DNA of 56,233 nt from an uncultured Oscillospiraceae bacterium (GCA_944387055.1 CALXDL010000072.1:1-56233), one strand, 5' to 3'; numbered from the stretch's first letter, positions 7,750 to 16,821 are shown. Notes: generated from the sequence alone by a model not told the origin. Made by a program: numbers and translations.

Positions 7750-9816
7750 ATGGCCAACCGACTGCGCTTTGAAGGGTCACCATATCTGCTCCAACACAAG
7801 GAAGATCCGGTGGACTGGTGGCCCTGGGGGGAAGAGGCCTTCCAAGCTGCCCGGGAGGAGGACAAGCCAGTGTTCCTCAGCATCGGCTACTCGACCTGCC
7901 ACTGGTGTCACGTCATGGCCCACGAGTCCTTTGCAGATGAGACCGTGGCCGAGGCTATCGACCAGGATTTTATCCCCATCAAGGTCGACCGGGAGGAGCG
8001 CCCGGATGTGGATGCGGTCTATATGGCCGCCTGCGTCGCCATGACTGGTTCCGGCGGCTGGCCGCTCACAGTACTGCTCACGCCAGAGCAAAAACCCTTC
8101 TGGGCAGGGACCTATCTTCCGAAACAGGCGCTGTTGTCGCTGCTGCACCAAGCGGCACAGCTGTGGCGGGAGGATCGGGGCAGCCTGCTTGCCGCCGGAG
8201 AGGAGCTGACCGCCCATCTCAAAAGTCCGGAGGACACAGACGCCGGATCACCTGACCGGGGACTGGTGCGCCGGGCGGTCGACCTCTACGCGCACAGATT
8301 CAATCCCCGTTGGGGCGGCTTTGGGGATGCCCCCAAATTCCCTACGCCTCATGACTTGATCTTCCTGCTTCGGTATGCCAAACGTACCGGGGACGCCCAT
8401 GCCCGTGCCATGGCGGAGAAGACGCTGGAAGGGATGTACCGGGGCGGCCTGTTCGACCACGTGGGCGGTGGGTTTGCCCGGTACTCCACCGATGAGATGT
8501 GGCTCATTCCTCATTTTGAAAAGATGCTCTACGACAACGCCCTGCTGGCTCTGGCTTATACGGAAGCCTATCAGCTGACCCGGCGGCCTCTCTACAGGGA
8601 GATCGTCCGCCGCACACTGGACTATGTCCTTCGGGAGCTGACCGATCCCCAGGGCGGCTTTTACTGCGGACAGGATGCGGACAGCGAGGGCGTGGAGGGG
8701 AAGTACTATGTGTTCACAGCCAGTGAGCTGCGAGATCTGCTGGGACCCGAGGATGCGGAGGTGTTTTGCCGCTGGTACGGAGTGACCGGCGCAGGAAACT
8801 TCGAGGGAAAAACCGTCCTCTCGCTCATCGCTCAGGAGCAGATCGAGCAGGAGCCGGAGCGCATCCGGTGCTTACGGGAGAACGTGTATGCCTACCGTCT
8901 GCGCAGGACCCTGCTCCATAAGGACGATAAGGTGCTTGCCGCATGGAACGGCTTGATGATCGCGGCCATGGCCCGAGCGGGACTGGCGTTGGGTGAGCCG
9001 CGGTATCTGGATGCTGCCGTACGAGCAGCGGAGTTCGTAAAAAAAGACCTCACCGATGGGGATGGCCGACTGCTGGCCCGGTGGCGGGAGGGGCGAGCGG
9101 CCCATCCCGCGAAACTGGATGACCACGCGTTCTGCGCCTGGGGCCTGCTGGAGCTCTACAGCGTGACGTTCCGGCCTATGTATCTGGAAGAGGCCCAACG
9201 CTTGATGGAGCAGCTGCTGGAACGATTCTTCGATAGGGAAGACGGCGGATACTATCCCTATGCCTCAGATGGAGAGCAGCTCATCACCCGGACGAAAGAA
9301 GTCTATGACGGGGCGATGCCATCGGGCAACGCGGTGGCGGCTCTGGTCCTCTCACGTCTGGCCCGCCTCACCGGGGAGACCCGCTGGCGGACCGTTGCCG
9401 ACCTGCAGCTGAGCTATCTGGCGGGAGCTATCCGGGGATACCCGGCTGGATATGGTTTCACCATGCTGGTGTTCTTGGAAGAGCTGTGGCCGTCGGCGGA
9501 GCTGGTCTGCACCGCTCAGACAGTCCCAGAGGAACTATCTGCCTTCCTGCGGGAGGCCTCCTGGCCTGGACTGACGGTGCTGGTGAAAACACCGGATACG
9601 GCGCAAGCGCTGGACGGACTTGCCCCCTTCACACGGACCTATCCCATCCCGGAAACGGGTGTCCGATACTATCTCTGCCAAAATGGTGCCTGCGCCCGGC
9701 CAGTGGACAGCATCGCAGCGGTCAGAGGACAGTTGGAGCATGGTGGGGGAGAGGCCGGAGAGGATCCACTGATCCGCCCGGTCTCCCAGAGTTCCTGGAA
9801 CAGGGCTGGCCACTGA
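7750..9816 (+). CDS. yyaL: YyaL/SSP411-like thioredoxin-domain protein (DUF255)
   Basis: The 688-residue product matches YyaL in length and order. An N-terminal DUF255 thioredoxin-like domain ([19 protein letters not shown], then STCHWCHVM with C50 and C53) is followed by an alpha/alpha six-barrel resembling N-acylglucosamine epimerases ([38 protein letters not shown]). Members occur from bacteria to mammals and their biochemical role is unresolved; a redox-linked sugar- or metabolite-modifying role is only a guess. GGAGGAATAGCC precedes the ATG. It stands alone between long non-coding stretches and is closed by a hairpin at 9853. Confidence 0.92.
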   Translation: MANRLRFEGSPYLLQHKEDPVDWWPWGEEAFQAAREEDKPVFLSIGYSTCHWCHVMAHESFADETVAEAIDQDFIPIKVDREERPDVDAVYMAACVAMTGSGGWPLTVLLTPEQKPFWAGTYLPKQALLSLLHQAAQLWREDRGSLLAAGEELTAHLKSPEDTDAGSPDRGLVRRAVDLYAHRFNPRWGGFGDAPKFPTPHDLIFLLRYAKRTGDAHARAMAEKTLEGMYRGGLFDHVGGGFARYSTDEMWLIPHFEKMLYDNALLALAYTEAYQLTRRPLYREIVRRTLDYVLRELTDPQGGFYCGQDADSEGVEGKYYVFTASELRDLLGPEDAEVFCRWYGVTGAGNFEGKTVLSLIAQEQIEQEPERIRCLRENVYAYRLRRTLLHKDDKVLAAWNGLMIAAMARAGLALGEPRYLDAAVRAAEFVKKDLTDGDGRLLARWREGRAAHPAKLDDHAFCAWGLLELYSVTFRPMYLEEAQRLMEQLLERFFDREDGGYYPYASDGEQLITRTKEVYDGAMPSGNAVAALVLSRLARLTGETRWRTVADLQLSYLAGAIRGYPAGYGFTMLVFLEELWPSAELVCTAQTVPEELSAFLREASWPGLTVLVKTPDTAQALDGLAPFTRTYPIPETGVRYYLCQNGACARPVDSIAAVRGQLEHGGGEAGEDPLIRPVSQSSWNRAGH

Positions 9817-9852
9817 CGTTCCAAGCTTTTCCTGGCTGTTCCAGCGTCTGAC

Positions 9853-9885
9853 AACTAAGCCCCCCGGCTCAGCCGGGGGCTTAGT
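9853..9885 (+). terminator. Hairpin after yyaL-like gene
   Basis: ACTAAGCCCCC-rich arm pairs with GGGGGCTTAGT over 15 bp with one bulged C and a 1-base loop. The T run is missing, so efficiency is uncertain. Confidence 0.65.
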
Positions 9886-10069
9886 CAAAGTCAGGACCAT
9901 AGAGCTCCGATAGGGCATATGGCTAACATGTACTATGGGTACTGTCATAGCGACGCCGTAAGCCTGTCCGTATCCAGGATCATCGCATCGATTTTATATC
10001 GATGGCCTTTATGATATCCGGACGGGTATCGCCGGAGCGGTCAGTGAAGAACTTGCCTCAGCCATGGCC

Positions 10070-10160
10070 TTACCAAAGGAAGCTGATAAAAAATCCGACC
10101 GCTAGAATCAGGAAAACGATCAAAAAGATATCCAATACCTTTCGGGGCTTTTAAACTCAT
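10070..10160 (-). pseudogene. Small single-helix membrane protein with a frameshift
   Basis: A perfect AGGAGG lies 7 nt before an ATG at 10160 (minus strand). Read as is, the frame runs MSLKAPKGIGYLF. One fewer A in the AAAA tract (about 10149-10152) gives MSLKPRKVLDIFLIVFLILA and then GFFISFLW ending at 10070, a typical one-helix small membrane protein of about 29 residues. The strong ribosome binding site and hydrophobic out-of-frame sequence argue for a real gene broken by a one-base insertion. A homopolymer sequencing error would give the same picture. Confidence 0.45.
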
Positions 10161-10357
10161 ATTCGTCCTCCTGTTCTATATCCTCGCGTTGAGGGATCGC
10201 TTCAACTTCTCTATCTGTCCCATTCCAGGCAAGGTGGACCACACGGCCGTTTTCATACATCAAGGCAGGAAACCATCTGACAAACTGCCACGATCATGGC
10301 CCGCAAGGCATATAAAGCCACTCGATAAGGGGCTGGGCCGATCGCTCCTCTAGGCAT
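10120..10357 (-). pseudogene. Decayed gene remnant upstream of the small membrane protein
   Basis: Two overlapping minus-strand frames look like parts of one protein split by a frameshift. The first (10357-10253) contains YRVALYALRAMIVAV. The second (ending at 10120) contains RWFPALMYENGRVVHLAW and ends EYEFKSPERYWISF. Neither frame has a good start and the junction has a stop. I do not recognise the family. The end overlaps the AGGAGG and start of the small gene at 10160, so they were probably one operon. Confidence 0.35.
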
Positions 10358-10416
10358 CGCAGAGGATGCTCGTCCATCCTATCCCTTAAGAAGATCCCAT
10401 CGTGTTACTCCCTATC

Positions 10417-10644
10417 CTATTGTGTGATCGATGCGATATCGATCTGCTCGAGCCTCCTAACTGCTATATGGCATAAAAATAATGGTAAGAGCAGCATGAC
10501 GCAAGGAACGATCGATCCCGCAAAGTTGCTGGATGAATGATGAACAAAAGTGAGCAAATATGTTGGAGATATTTTTCTAAATGAAAACATGGTGAGGATA
10601 TCTGGGACGGCCAGTACAGTGACCACTATCGTTATCACAGCCAT
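10417..10644 (-). CDS. Possible small membrane protein, doubtful
   Basis: A 75-residue frame with two hydrophobic stretches (residues 2-20 and 43-60). It lies upstream of the decayed remnant on the same strand and has lower GC than the core genes. There is no clear ribosome binding site. It may be the N-terminal piece of the same broken locus. I do not recognise it. Confidence 0.3.
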   Translation of the reverse strand: MAVITIVVTVLAVPDILTMFSFRKISPTYLLTFVHHSSSNFAGSIVPCVMLLLPLFLCHIAVRRLEQIDIASITQ

Positions 10645-10697
10645 AATATGGCTTTTATAAAAGACGGATAACGTAATGGATAGTTAACTTTTCAATG

Positions 10698-10732
10698 ATA
10701 AAAAACTGTCGGTGGATGGACGAATATTCAAG
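10698..10732 (+). repeat. 35-bp exact direct repeat, copy 1
   Basis: A 35-bp sequence starting ATAAAAAACTGTCGG and ending CGAATATTCAAG occurs here and again at 16242-16276 without a mismatch. The flanking bases differ on both sides. The two copies bracket about 5.5 kb of lower-GC accessory DNA. Confidence 0.92.
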
Positions 10733-10759
10733 CCCTGTCTGTGCGTTTTAAGGGACATC

Positions 10760-10788
10760 TTGAAGATAAGGAAGGGATGTAATATAAT
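10760..10788 (+). promoter_or_regulatory. Promoter of the accessory lipoprotein locus
   Basis: TTGAAG (10760-10765), 17-bp spacer, perfect TATAAT (10783-10788). It lies just inside repeat copy 1 and reads into the three genes from 10872. Confidence 0.75.
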
Positions 10789-10871
10789 TACTATAATTAT
10801 CAAAGTTGTAATAGCAAAATATATGCAAAAAGCAAACGGTGATTGGAGAGAACGGGAGGTGGAGTGGGCTC

Positions 10872-11402
10872 ATGCAAAGAGGAAAGGAAAAGCCCCGTAT
10901 TGACAGATGGGAGGTGATCCGCATTTTCTGTCTTTGCTTCGCTGGTCTGCTTGTCATTCTTTTTATTTGGAAGCTGGTCTTGGGTGTTTCTATTCGAAGA
11001 GAGGCTCGGATGGAAGTGCAGTGGATGGCCCAGGAAAATGCGGAGACTTTAAAAGATGAGGCAAACCTTTCGGAGGACTTCCAAATCCGGGGTAAGGTCA
11101 CTGTATTGATACACCGGGGAGATGACGGAAACATCTTGAAGAGCTATACGCTGATCCCATACAGCGGTGTCGGAGCAGCGGGGGAGCAAATGACTGGTAC
11201 GGCTATTTTCCGAGGGCGTACATATGAGATGGATTGGGGAGCAGGGAATGAGGAAGAGGATGCTCGCTCAATGTGGCAGGAGTCCGTCATGGAAGAAGTT
11301 GCTTGGCTCACCGTTCGCTTTAACTCCGGAGAAACGGAAGAGGGGTGGGAAAGGTTTGAGGTGGATGCCAAGGAACTCATGGAAGAAATGGGCAGCGCCT
11401 GA
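10872..11402 (+). CDS. Membrane-anchored protein of unknown function
   Basis: The 176-residue protein has a basic N-terminus, one transmembrane helix at about residues 17-38 and an extracytoplasmic domain of about 135 residues rich in Glu. I do not recognise the domain. ATG 10872 is chosen because GGAGGTGGAG lies 7-12 nt upstream; an upstream in-frame GTG at 10839 has no such site. It is 93 bp ahead of two CAP-domain lipoproteins on the same strand and probably shares their promoter, so all three may act at the cell surface. Confidence 0.7.
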   Translation: MQRGKEKPRIDRWEVIRIFCLCFAGLLVILFIWKLVLGVSIRREARMEVQWMAQENAETLKDEANLSEDFQIRGKVTVLIHRGDDGNILKSYTLIPYSGVGAAGEQMTGTAIFRGRTYEMDWGAGNEEEDARSMWQESVMEEVAWLTVRFNSGETEEGWERFEVDAKELMEEMGSA

Positions 11403-11495
11403 GATACTTACCACTGGGTGGGGTTTCATTTTTAGCCACAAAAGGATGACGCAGAGAAGACGGGGAAACGTTATGCTGCGAAAGGAGAGAGAAGG

Positions 11496-13385
11496 ATGAT
11501 GGGGAAAGTGCGGCGCCTGCCCGGCTTGGCAACTATCCTGTTGATGGTATGGCTGTTTTTGGGGCTGTCGGGCTGCGGGGGGAAGGAGTACCATGTGGAT
11601 GAGGGGCTTGGCCTTGGAACTTCGGAGGAGACCAGAAGAACAGATGGTATGGTGTATGCAGTGACAGATCAGAATTACGCTGTTATTTTTGAGCTCCCAA
11701 ATCGGGAGAAGGTGGATCTGTCGAGCTTTGAGGCGGATTACGAGGGGGTCTACCTGGAGAGCAGCGCATTGGATCAGGCGGGACGGCTGGCCTCCTTGTC
11801 CATTGGGCAAAAAACTGTTTACGCACCTGTTTTGGCGGAGCAGCTGGAAAGCCTGTCAGAGTTTATCTGCCCGGAAGATTCCCTTGGGAGTGACTGGGCG
11901 CTGACTTTGGAACAGGTGGAGGAAATCAACAGCAAGCGGGCGGGAGAAGGACTTCGCCGGGAAATCACCCCTTCCCTGCGCCTGTGCCAAGCGGCCAGAG
12001 CCCGCATGAGTGAACTGAGGGAGCTTTATGATATCAATACAAGGCCAGATGGGCGGAGAGGGTCCTCCATTCTGCAGGATATGGGTATCCCGTATGCCTA
12101 CCAGCTGACCTCGCAGGGCGGTGGAGAGACAGCAGAGAGATTCCAGACTTCTCTGTACGCAGCGGCATTAAAGGTCTTCTATGAGTATGAGGGCGTTACG
12201 TTTTCGCAGATAGGGCTCGCGGTCCAGAATGGAACCTTTGACGGCCAAGACCGGCGTGTATATGTCCAGATATGCGTTCTTCCGGAGGACCCGGGGAAGA
12301 CCGTTGAGGGACTGCACTATGAGGAGGTGGACGGTGAACTCCACATCACCGGCTGTGATGAGGACGCTCAGTACATCAATATTCCATATGAGATCATGGG
12401 AAGACCAGTTGTGAAAATTCGGGACGATGCCTTCCGGAATCATTCGGAACTGATCTGTGTGAACTTCCAAAGCAAAAATTATGAAGTGCCCCGGGACCTT
12501 TTTGATGGTTGTAATAACCTGAGGGTGGTTATAACGGACTACCATCCGGATGAGTTGGCTGAACTGGAACTGCCGGAGCAATGCCGGGTCCTTACACATG
12601 GCGGGCCAATGGTGGACGATCTGGAGGACCCTCTACCTCTATTTGTCTTCCTGGCCCAAGAGGGAGCGGTATACGGTTACCCTTTGAACTATCCTGTGAG
12701 CTGGATGGGATGTGTGCTGCTGGCGGTCCCGGCCGGCGTGGAGAACTTTACCGTGCCGGAATCGGTCTATGGCCGGCCTGTTGCCTATATCCATGAGACT
12801 GCTTTGGAGAAAGCGCCCGACCTGCGGCAGCTGGTGGTTCCGAATTGGTGTGCGGTCGCGCCGGAACTCCTGACCGAGCTGATGGAGTCCGAAGAGCGGG
12901 ACCTTGTATTCCAGGCGGGGTCCATGACGGATGCCGTGCGCTGGACACTTGTGCTCATGGAGCGAATCAATCAGGAGCGGGCTGAGACCGGCCTTGCTCC
13001 CGTGGCCCTGAACATGACTTTGACACAGATGGCCTATGTGCGGGCGCAGGATATGAATGAAGTGACCGAGGAGCAGCGCTCCGGACATCAACGCCCGGAT
13101 GGCAGCAGCTGGATCAGCGTCTTGGATAGCAATGATATTCCGTGGCTTGAAAGTCTGTATGGGAATACCTATCAAATCAGTGAGAGTTATCAGGGGATTC
13201 GGACGGAGACGGCCATCGAGAGCAATCTAATTTCGCAATTTGCCGAAACGTATTCCGACTATGAAATAGATGGCGTGGGGACGGCCGACCTGATTGGAAT
13301 GGGTCTCTGCTATGGAGAATATGAGGGAGAATCGGCCATCTTTGGTGTCTGTGTCTGTGGAGGCATTGCGGGAGAAGCGGACTGA
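11496..13385 (+). CDS. Lipoprotein with two CAP-like domains flanking a BspA-like segment
   Basis: The 629-residue product starts with a lipoprotein signal peptide (lipobox LSGC near residue 27). A first degenerate CAP/SCP domain follows (EEINSKRAGEGL, later NTRPDGRRGSS). The middle resembles BspA-type leucine-rich repeats (IPYEIMGRPVVKIRDDAF, later VPRDLFDGCNNLRVV). A second, better CAP domain ends the protein (RINQERAETGLAPVAL, SGHQRPDGSSW). Only this last domain keeps the His before RPDG that is usual in CAP proteins. Role unknown; surface adhesion or sterol/lipid binding are family possibilities. AAGGAG precedes the ATG. It is 24 bp upstream of a paralogue. Confidence 0.75.
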   Translation: MMGKVRRLPGLATILLMVWLFLGLSGCGGKEYHVDEGLGLGTSEETRRTDGMVYAVTDQNYAVIFELPNREKVDLSSFEADYEGVYLESSALDQAGRLASLSIGQKTVYAPVLAEQLESLSEFICPEDSLGSDWALTLEQVEEINSKRAGEGLRREITPSLRLCQAARARMSELRELYDINTRPDGRRGSSILQDMGIPYAYQLTSQGGGETAERFQTSLYAAALKVFYEYEGVTFSQIGLAVQNGTFDGQDRRVYVQICVLPEDPGKTVEGLHYEEVDGELHITGCDEDAQYINIPYEIMGRPVVKIRDDAFRNHSELICVNFQSKNYEVPRDLFDGCNNLRVVITDYHPDELAELELPEQCRVLTHGGPMVDDLEDPLPLFVFLAQEGAVYGYPLNYPVSWMGCVLLAVPAGVENFTVPESVYGRPVAYIHETALEKAPDLRQLVVPNWCAVAPELLTELMESEERDLVFQAGSMTDAVRWTLVLMERINQERAETGLAPVALNMTLTQMAYVRAQDMNEVTEEQRSGHQRPDGSSWISVLDSNDIPWLESLYGNTYQISESYQGIRTETAIESNLISQFAETYSDYEIDGVGTADLIGMGLCYGEYEGESAIFGVCVCGGIAGEAD

Positions 13386-13409
13386 AAAATTTGGATGAGG
13401 TGAGAGAAT

Positions 13410-15236
13410 ATGAAGAAGAGGGGGCGGATGCGGCAGGCTGCCTTGGCGTTCCTGATGGGTAGTGTTTTCTTGACGTTGGCAGGCTGTGGAGAAAGAGATG
13501 AGGTGCCGGGGATGGGAGTTCTCGGAAAGGCAGAAGAGACAGACGGGGGTGTCCAGTACGCCGTCACCGATCTGAATTATGCCGTGGTGACCAGAGTACC
13601 GGATGGAATGGAGGTGCTGGATCTGACGGGCTTGGAAGAAGAGTACCAAGGCATCTACCTCCGGACTGAGGCCTTGGAGGGAGTCTCCGGTCTGAAGTGC
13701 GTTACGCTGGGTCCCAGCGCTGCCTTTGACGCAGAGCTGCTGGACCGATTGCTGGGTTTGCCTGAGTTTACTTACCCGGAGGAGTGCCTGACCAGCGATT
13801 GGATCATCACGGTGGAACAGGCCCGGGAGGTGAACCGCCTGCGGGCAGAGAATGAAAGTTCCACTGTCATTACGCCCGACTTGGAGCTGACCATGGCGGC
13901 CCGGACTAGGGGGTCAGAATTATCTGAGTTGTGGTCTGACACGGAACGGCCCAACGGAAAGATGGTTCAAACGATTCTGGATGAGGCAGGGATCCCCTAT
14001 ACTTTTTGGAACAGTGCTCAGGGTCATACAGCCGACAGGGAAAAGATGGAGGAGGAGTATATTCCTGCTTTGGCGGAAGTATGGGCGGACGCGGACATTC
14101 CCTATGACCGGATCGGCTGCTCTGTTGGGGTGGATACTTATGAGGACGGCTCCCCCAAATACTTGCTGGCCAGCCTTGGAACTGCCAGCAATACAGTTGG
14201 AACAACTGACAACGGATACACCTATGAATTAAAGGGTACGGGGGAGGATCGGTATGTCTGCATTACAGATTATGCCGCTCCTGAGGAGGAGAACAATCTG
14301 AGAGTTCCAGGAATCATAGGGACTTATCCTGTTCGGGAGATAGCGGATGAGGCGTTTCAGGACAACGGTTTCTGGGGGATCCATCTCCCGGACACAGTTG
14401 CCCGGATCCCCCAGGGCCTGTTTGACGGCTGTGAGGAGTTGCGGGCCATACAGGTTGGAGCGGAGGCGGAGATCGCCCGATCCATTGAGGAGGACTATCT
14501 GGTCTTCGTGAGCGGCCAGGACACGGGGGACGGTGCGTTGAAGAACACATGGGTCTATGAGGACCTGATTTTTGGGCAGACAGACCGGGACACCTTTGTG
14601 TTGCTGGATATCTCGCCTGGTATTTCTGATGTCACGATCCCGGCCCAATATGGCGATTATCCGGTTACCCACATCCAGGACAAAGCCGCCTCGCGGTCAG
14701 AGGACATCACGATGATACATGTTCCAGAGGAATGTGGATTCAGTCGGGAGTTTTTGGAAGAGACCACCGAACGGGACATCACCCTGATGGTGACAAACTA
14801 CGAAAATTCCGTGGCCAAGGGGCTGGTATGTACATATGAGGCAGCGGACGCGATCAATGAGATGCGTGAAAATGCAGGCCTAGAGGAAATACGAGTATCC
14901 GAGGAGCTGGTCAGAGTGGCCCGTGTTCGGGCGCAGGAGCTGGAGGAGCATTTTGGCGGAACACGGCCCGATGGAACAAACGGCAATACAGCGATCGATG
15001 AGGCGGGATATCCCTATGAGATCAGCTATCAGAAACTGGGCCAGGGAAGGACGCTGGAGGCACTCCAGGAAGAGTTTTATGACGAATGGTATAAGGATTT
15101 TGCCTATATGCGGGACTACGAAGGGGAAGAATATCTGATCGACGAGTTTGGCGTGGGCGTTTACCTTGGAGAGCAGGATGGGGAGCAGAAAACATATCTG
15201 GCTTGGGTGGGCATCAAGTCGGAAGACGTAGAATAG
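13410..15236 (+). CDS. Paralogous lipoprotein with two CAP-like domains and BspA-like segment
   Basis: The 608-residue product repeats the plan of its upstream neighbour: lipobox LAGC near residue 25, the shared block YAVTDLNYAVV after the signal peptide, a first degenerate CAP domain (REVNRLRAENES, TERPNGKMVQT), a BspA-like middle (GTYPVREIADEAFQDNGF, RIPQGLFDGCEELRAI), and a second CAP domain (DAINEMRENAGLEEIRV, FGGTRPDGTNGNT). The two genes are clearly a tandem duplication that has diverged. Here the His before RPDG is missing in both CAP domains, so any shared activity may differ. Function not known. It converges on a decayed ABC gene. Confidence 0.75.
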   Translation: MKKRGRMRQAALAFLMGSVFLTLAGCGERDEVPGMGVLGKAEETDGGVQYAVTDLNYAVVTRVPDGMEVLDLTGLEEEYQGIYLRTEALEGVSGLKCVTLGPSAAFDAELLDRLLGLPEFTYPEECLTSDWIITVEQAREVNRLRAENESSTVITPDLELTMAARTRGSELSELWSDTERPNGKMVQTILDEAGIPYTFWNSAQGHTADREKMEEEYIPALAEVWADADIPYDRIGCSVGVDTYEDGSPKYLLASLGTASNTVGTTDNGYTYELKGTGEDRYVCITDYAAPEEENNLRVPGIIGTYPVREIADEAFQDNGFWGIHLPDTVARIPQGLFDGCEELRAIQVGAEAEIARSIEEDYLVFVSGQDTGDGALKNTWVYEDLIFGQTDRDTFVLLDISPGISDVTIPAQYGDYPVTHIQDKAASRSEDITMIHVPEECGFSREFLEETTERDITLMVTNYENSVAKGLVCTYEAADAINEMRENAGLEEIRVSEELVRVARVRAQELEEHFGGTRPDGTNGNTAIDEAGYPYEISYQKLGQGRTLEALQEEFYDEWYKDFAYMRDYEGEEYLIDEFGVGVYLGEQDGEQKTYLAWVGIKSEDVE

Positions 15237-15239
15237 ATA

Positions 15240-16215
15240 CTGCCCAGGATGATCTTACATCGCAAGTCGGGCCCAAAAACTCAAAATCATGGGAAACAAA
15301 GATGATGGCTTTATTTTCATCATTCAACTTGCCGATCATATTGCTCACTTCCAGCACACGGTGATAGTCCAGGCCTCTGGTAGGCTCGTCAAAGACAAGT
15401 ACATCTTTATCACAAAGAATAGCGGTTGCCACCGCAAGGCATTGTTTCTGATCTCCTGACAAGACCATCGGATGGCGGTCTTTGAAATCCAGCAGATCAA
15501 AAGACCTGAGGATTTCTTCGATCCGCTCCGGTGGACGATCCGGCTGCGCCAGTTCACATTCGTTCCATACGCCGTCTGAAAAAGCTGATGGTCCACATCC
15601 TGCATGACACAGAAGCTGGCCTTATTACGCTGTTTTGCTCTCAGTGTTTGCCCGTCCAGCCGGACCGTTCCATGCACTTCTTTCAAAAGCCCGCACAGGC
15701 AGCGCGTCAGCGTCGTTTTTCCTGCGCTGTTATGACCGACAATTCCCGACACTTCGCCCCGTTTTGCAGGAAAGCCAAGACCGCTGAATACCGGCTGCTT
15801 ATCAAAAGCACAGCAAAAAGATTTTCTACGGATAAGCCTTCCTGCGCTCCTGGCGGGTCGGCAGGAGGCAGATCCAGCACAGGATGGACAAGCCTTCTAA
15901 GCCCCATCCTGATACGCTGTTCATCCGAGAGGTTGTGAAATCCCTTCCTGAGAAATATCTGAACGATCTTCCCCTTTTGAATGAAGATCGCGCGGTCGAT
16001 CAGATCCACCAGGAAATACAGTCGGTGTTGAGCAATAACGACCGTCCGTCCTTCTTTTTTTCGATCTGGAGGATCTGTTGGCGTAAAGTATCGATCGCGC
16101 CAGCATCCAGATCTGCTGTCGGCTCATCTGTAAGGACAACACATTCTCCCTGCTGGATATCCAGATCGATATGGGAAGGCGTTCCTTGCTCTTTCCCATT
16201 CCGAAGTGCAACCAT
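15240..16215 (-). pseudogene. Decayed tandem-ATPase ECF-type ABC transporter gene
   Basis: Minus-strand fragments in three frames add up to a two-domain ABC ATPase of the energy-coupling-factor type. From the 5' end these are the start MVALRNGKEQGTPSHIDL with DIQQGECVVL, a jump directly to TDEPTADLDAGAIDTLRQQ, then DLIDRAIFIQKGKIV. The second domain follows with GHNSAGKTTLTRCLCGLL, SGDQKQCLAVATAIL, VFDEPTRGLDY and IIFVSHDFEFL. The first Walker A and signature segment are deleted, and several frameshifts and stops split the rest. The gene cannot make a working protein. Its 5' end is about 27 bp from repeat copy 2. No ECF partner genes lie nearby. Confidence 0.85.
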
Positions 16216-16241
16216 CCGTTCTCTGACGGGCGTTTTCTGCA

Positions 16242-16276
16242 ATAAAAAACTGTCGGTGGATGGACGAATATTCAAG
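16242..16276 (+). repeat. 35-bp exact direct repeat, copy 2
   Basis: Identical to 10698-10732 and in the same orientation. On the minus strand the repeat supplies the stop codon of a small frame (16272-16274), suggesting that this frame was cut here by a rearrangement. Confidence 0.92.
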
Positions 16277-16349
16277 TGACCCCTTGAAAAATGCCGGTTT
16301 TTAGCATTATGCATTTAGCGTCTGGATCCGCAAAGATACGCATTTTCAT
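16272..16349 (-). CDS. Small frame truncated at repeat copy 2
   Basis: A 25-residue minus-strand frame beginning MKMRIFADPDAKC. Its ATG overlaps the TGA of the preceding small frame (ATGA, 16346-16349), a sign of translational coupling. The stop lies inside repeat copy 2, so the natural C-terminus may be lost. Not recognised. Confidence 0.35.
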   Translation of the reverse strand: MKMRIFADPDAKCIMLKTGIFQGVT

Positions 16350-16486
16350 ACGCCGGTTCCCGCGTAGCAGTCTTTGCGGTGCGCGAGTGTCTCCAGCAGG
16401 CCGGCGGCCACTTGCAGATCGTCTGGTGCGGCAGATCCCGTCTTCTGGGTCAGGAACGCTTGACCTTTGCAGCTGCCTTGGATCAT
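16346..16486 (-). CDS. Small protein of unknown function
   Basis: A 46-residue minus-strand frame starting MIQGSCKGQAFL, with AAGGAGA 7 nt before the ATG. Upstream lies a further protein-like frame (around 16490-16610, containing KLRAAAKTLEEKTAPLDHL) without a start, so this looks like the end of an operon. It is followed by an overlapping frame that runs into the repeat. I do not recognise it; phage or mobile-element origin is possible but not shown. Confidence 0.4.
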   Translation of the reverse strand: MIQGSCKGQAFLTQKTGSAAPDDLQVAAGLLETLAHRKDCYAGTGV

Positions 16487-16780
16487 TGTGAGGTCTCCTT
16501 TCCAGCGTTGCAGGGAGGTGATCGAGCGGGGCCGTTTTTTCCTCCAAGGTCTTGGCAGCTGCCCGCAGTTTGTGGTGCGCAGGGGCGGTTTGGCGTCCGG
16601 CCCCGGCCAGCGCTTCCTAAGTGTGCGGTGCAGAGCTCCCTTTGAGTGGAGCACCGTCAAAGTTCGGGACAGTCATGGTCACCTGTCTGGACCATTCGAA
16701 CTGGATGGGCATGAAGCGGCTATCTGCTTTTTCGGAGACGGCCCGGACGTGCTGGAGTGGCCACGAGGTCAACCAATAAT

Positions 16781-16821
16781 GCCCCCGCTGAGACGATACG
16801 AGGTCTCGGAGGGGGCGTTTT
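16781..16821 (+). terminator. Terminator-like hairpin in gap before uvrA-like gene
   Basis: GCCCCC (16781-16786) pairs with GGGGGC (811-816 of the same block), with an inner GAGAC/GTCTC stem, followed by GTTTT on the plus strand. No plus-strand gene is visible upstream, so it may have lost its gene. The rest of the 16490-17054 stretch holds no supported gene. Confidence 0.5.

Noticed and set aside
10139-10165. Programmed -1 frameshift at TTTAAAA
   Set aside because: The slippery-like sequence exists, but shifting leads to a quick stop and no known protein pair; a one-base insertion explains the data better.
11496-15236. Phage or toxin genes in the repeat-bounded segment
   Set aside because: Both proteins have lipoprotein signals and CAP/BspA-like features; no integrase, transposase or toxin motif was seen.
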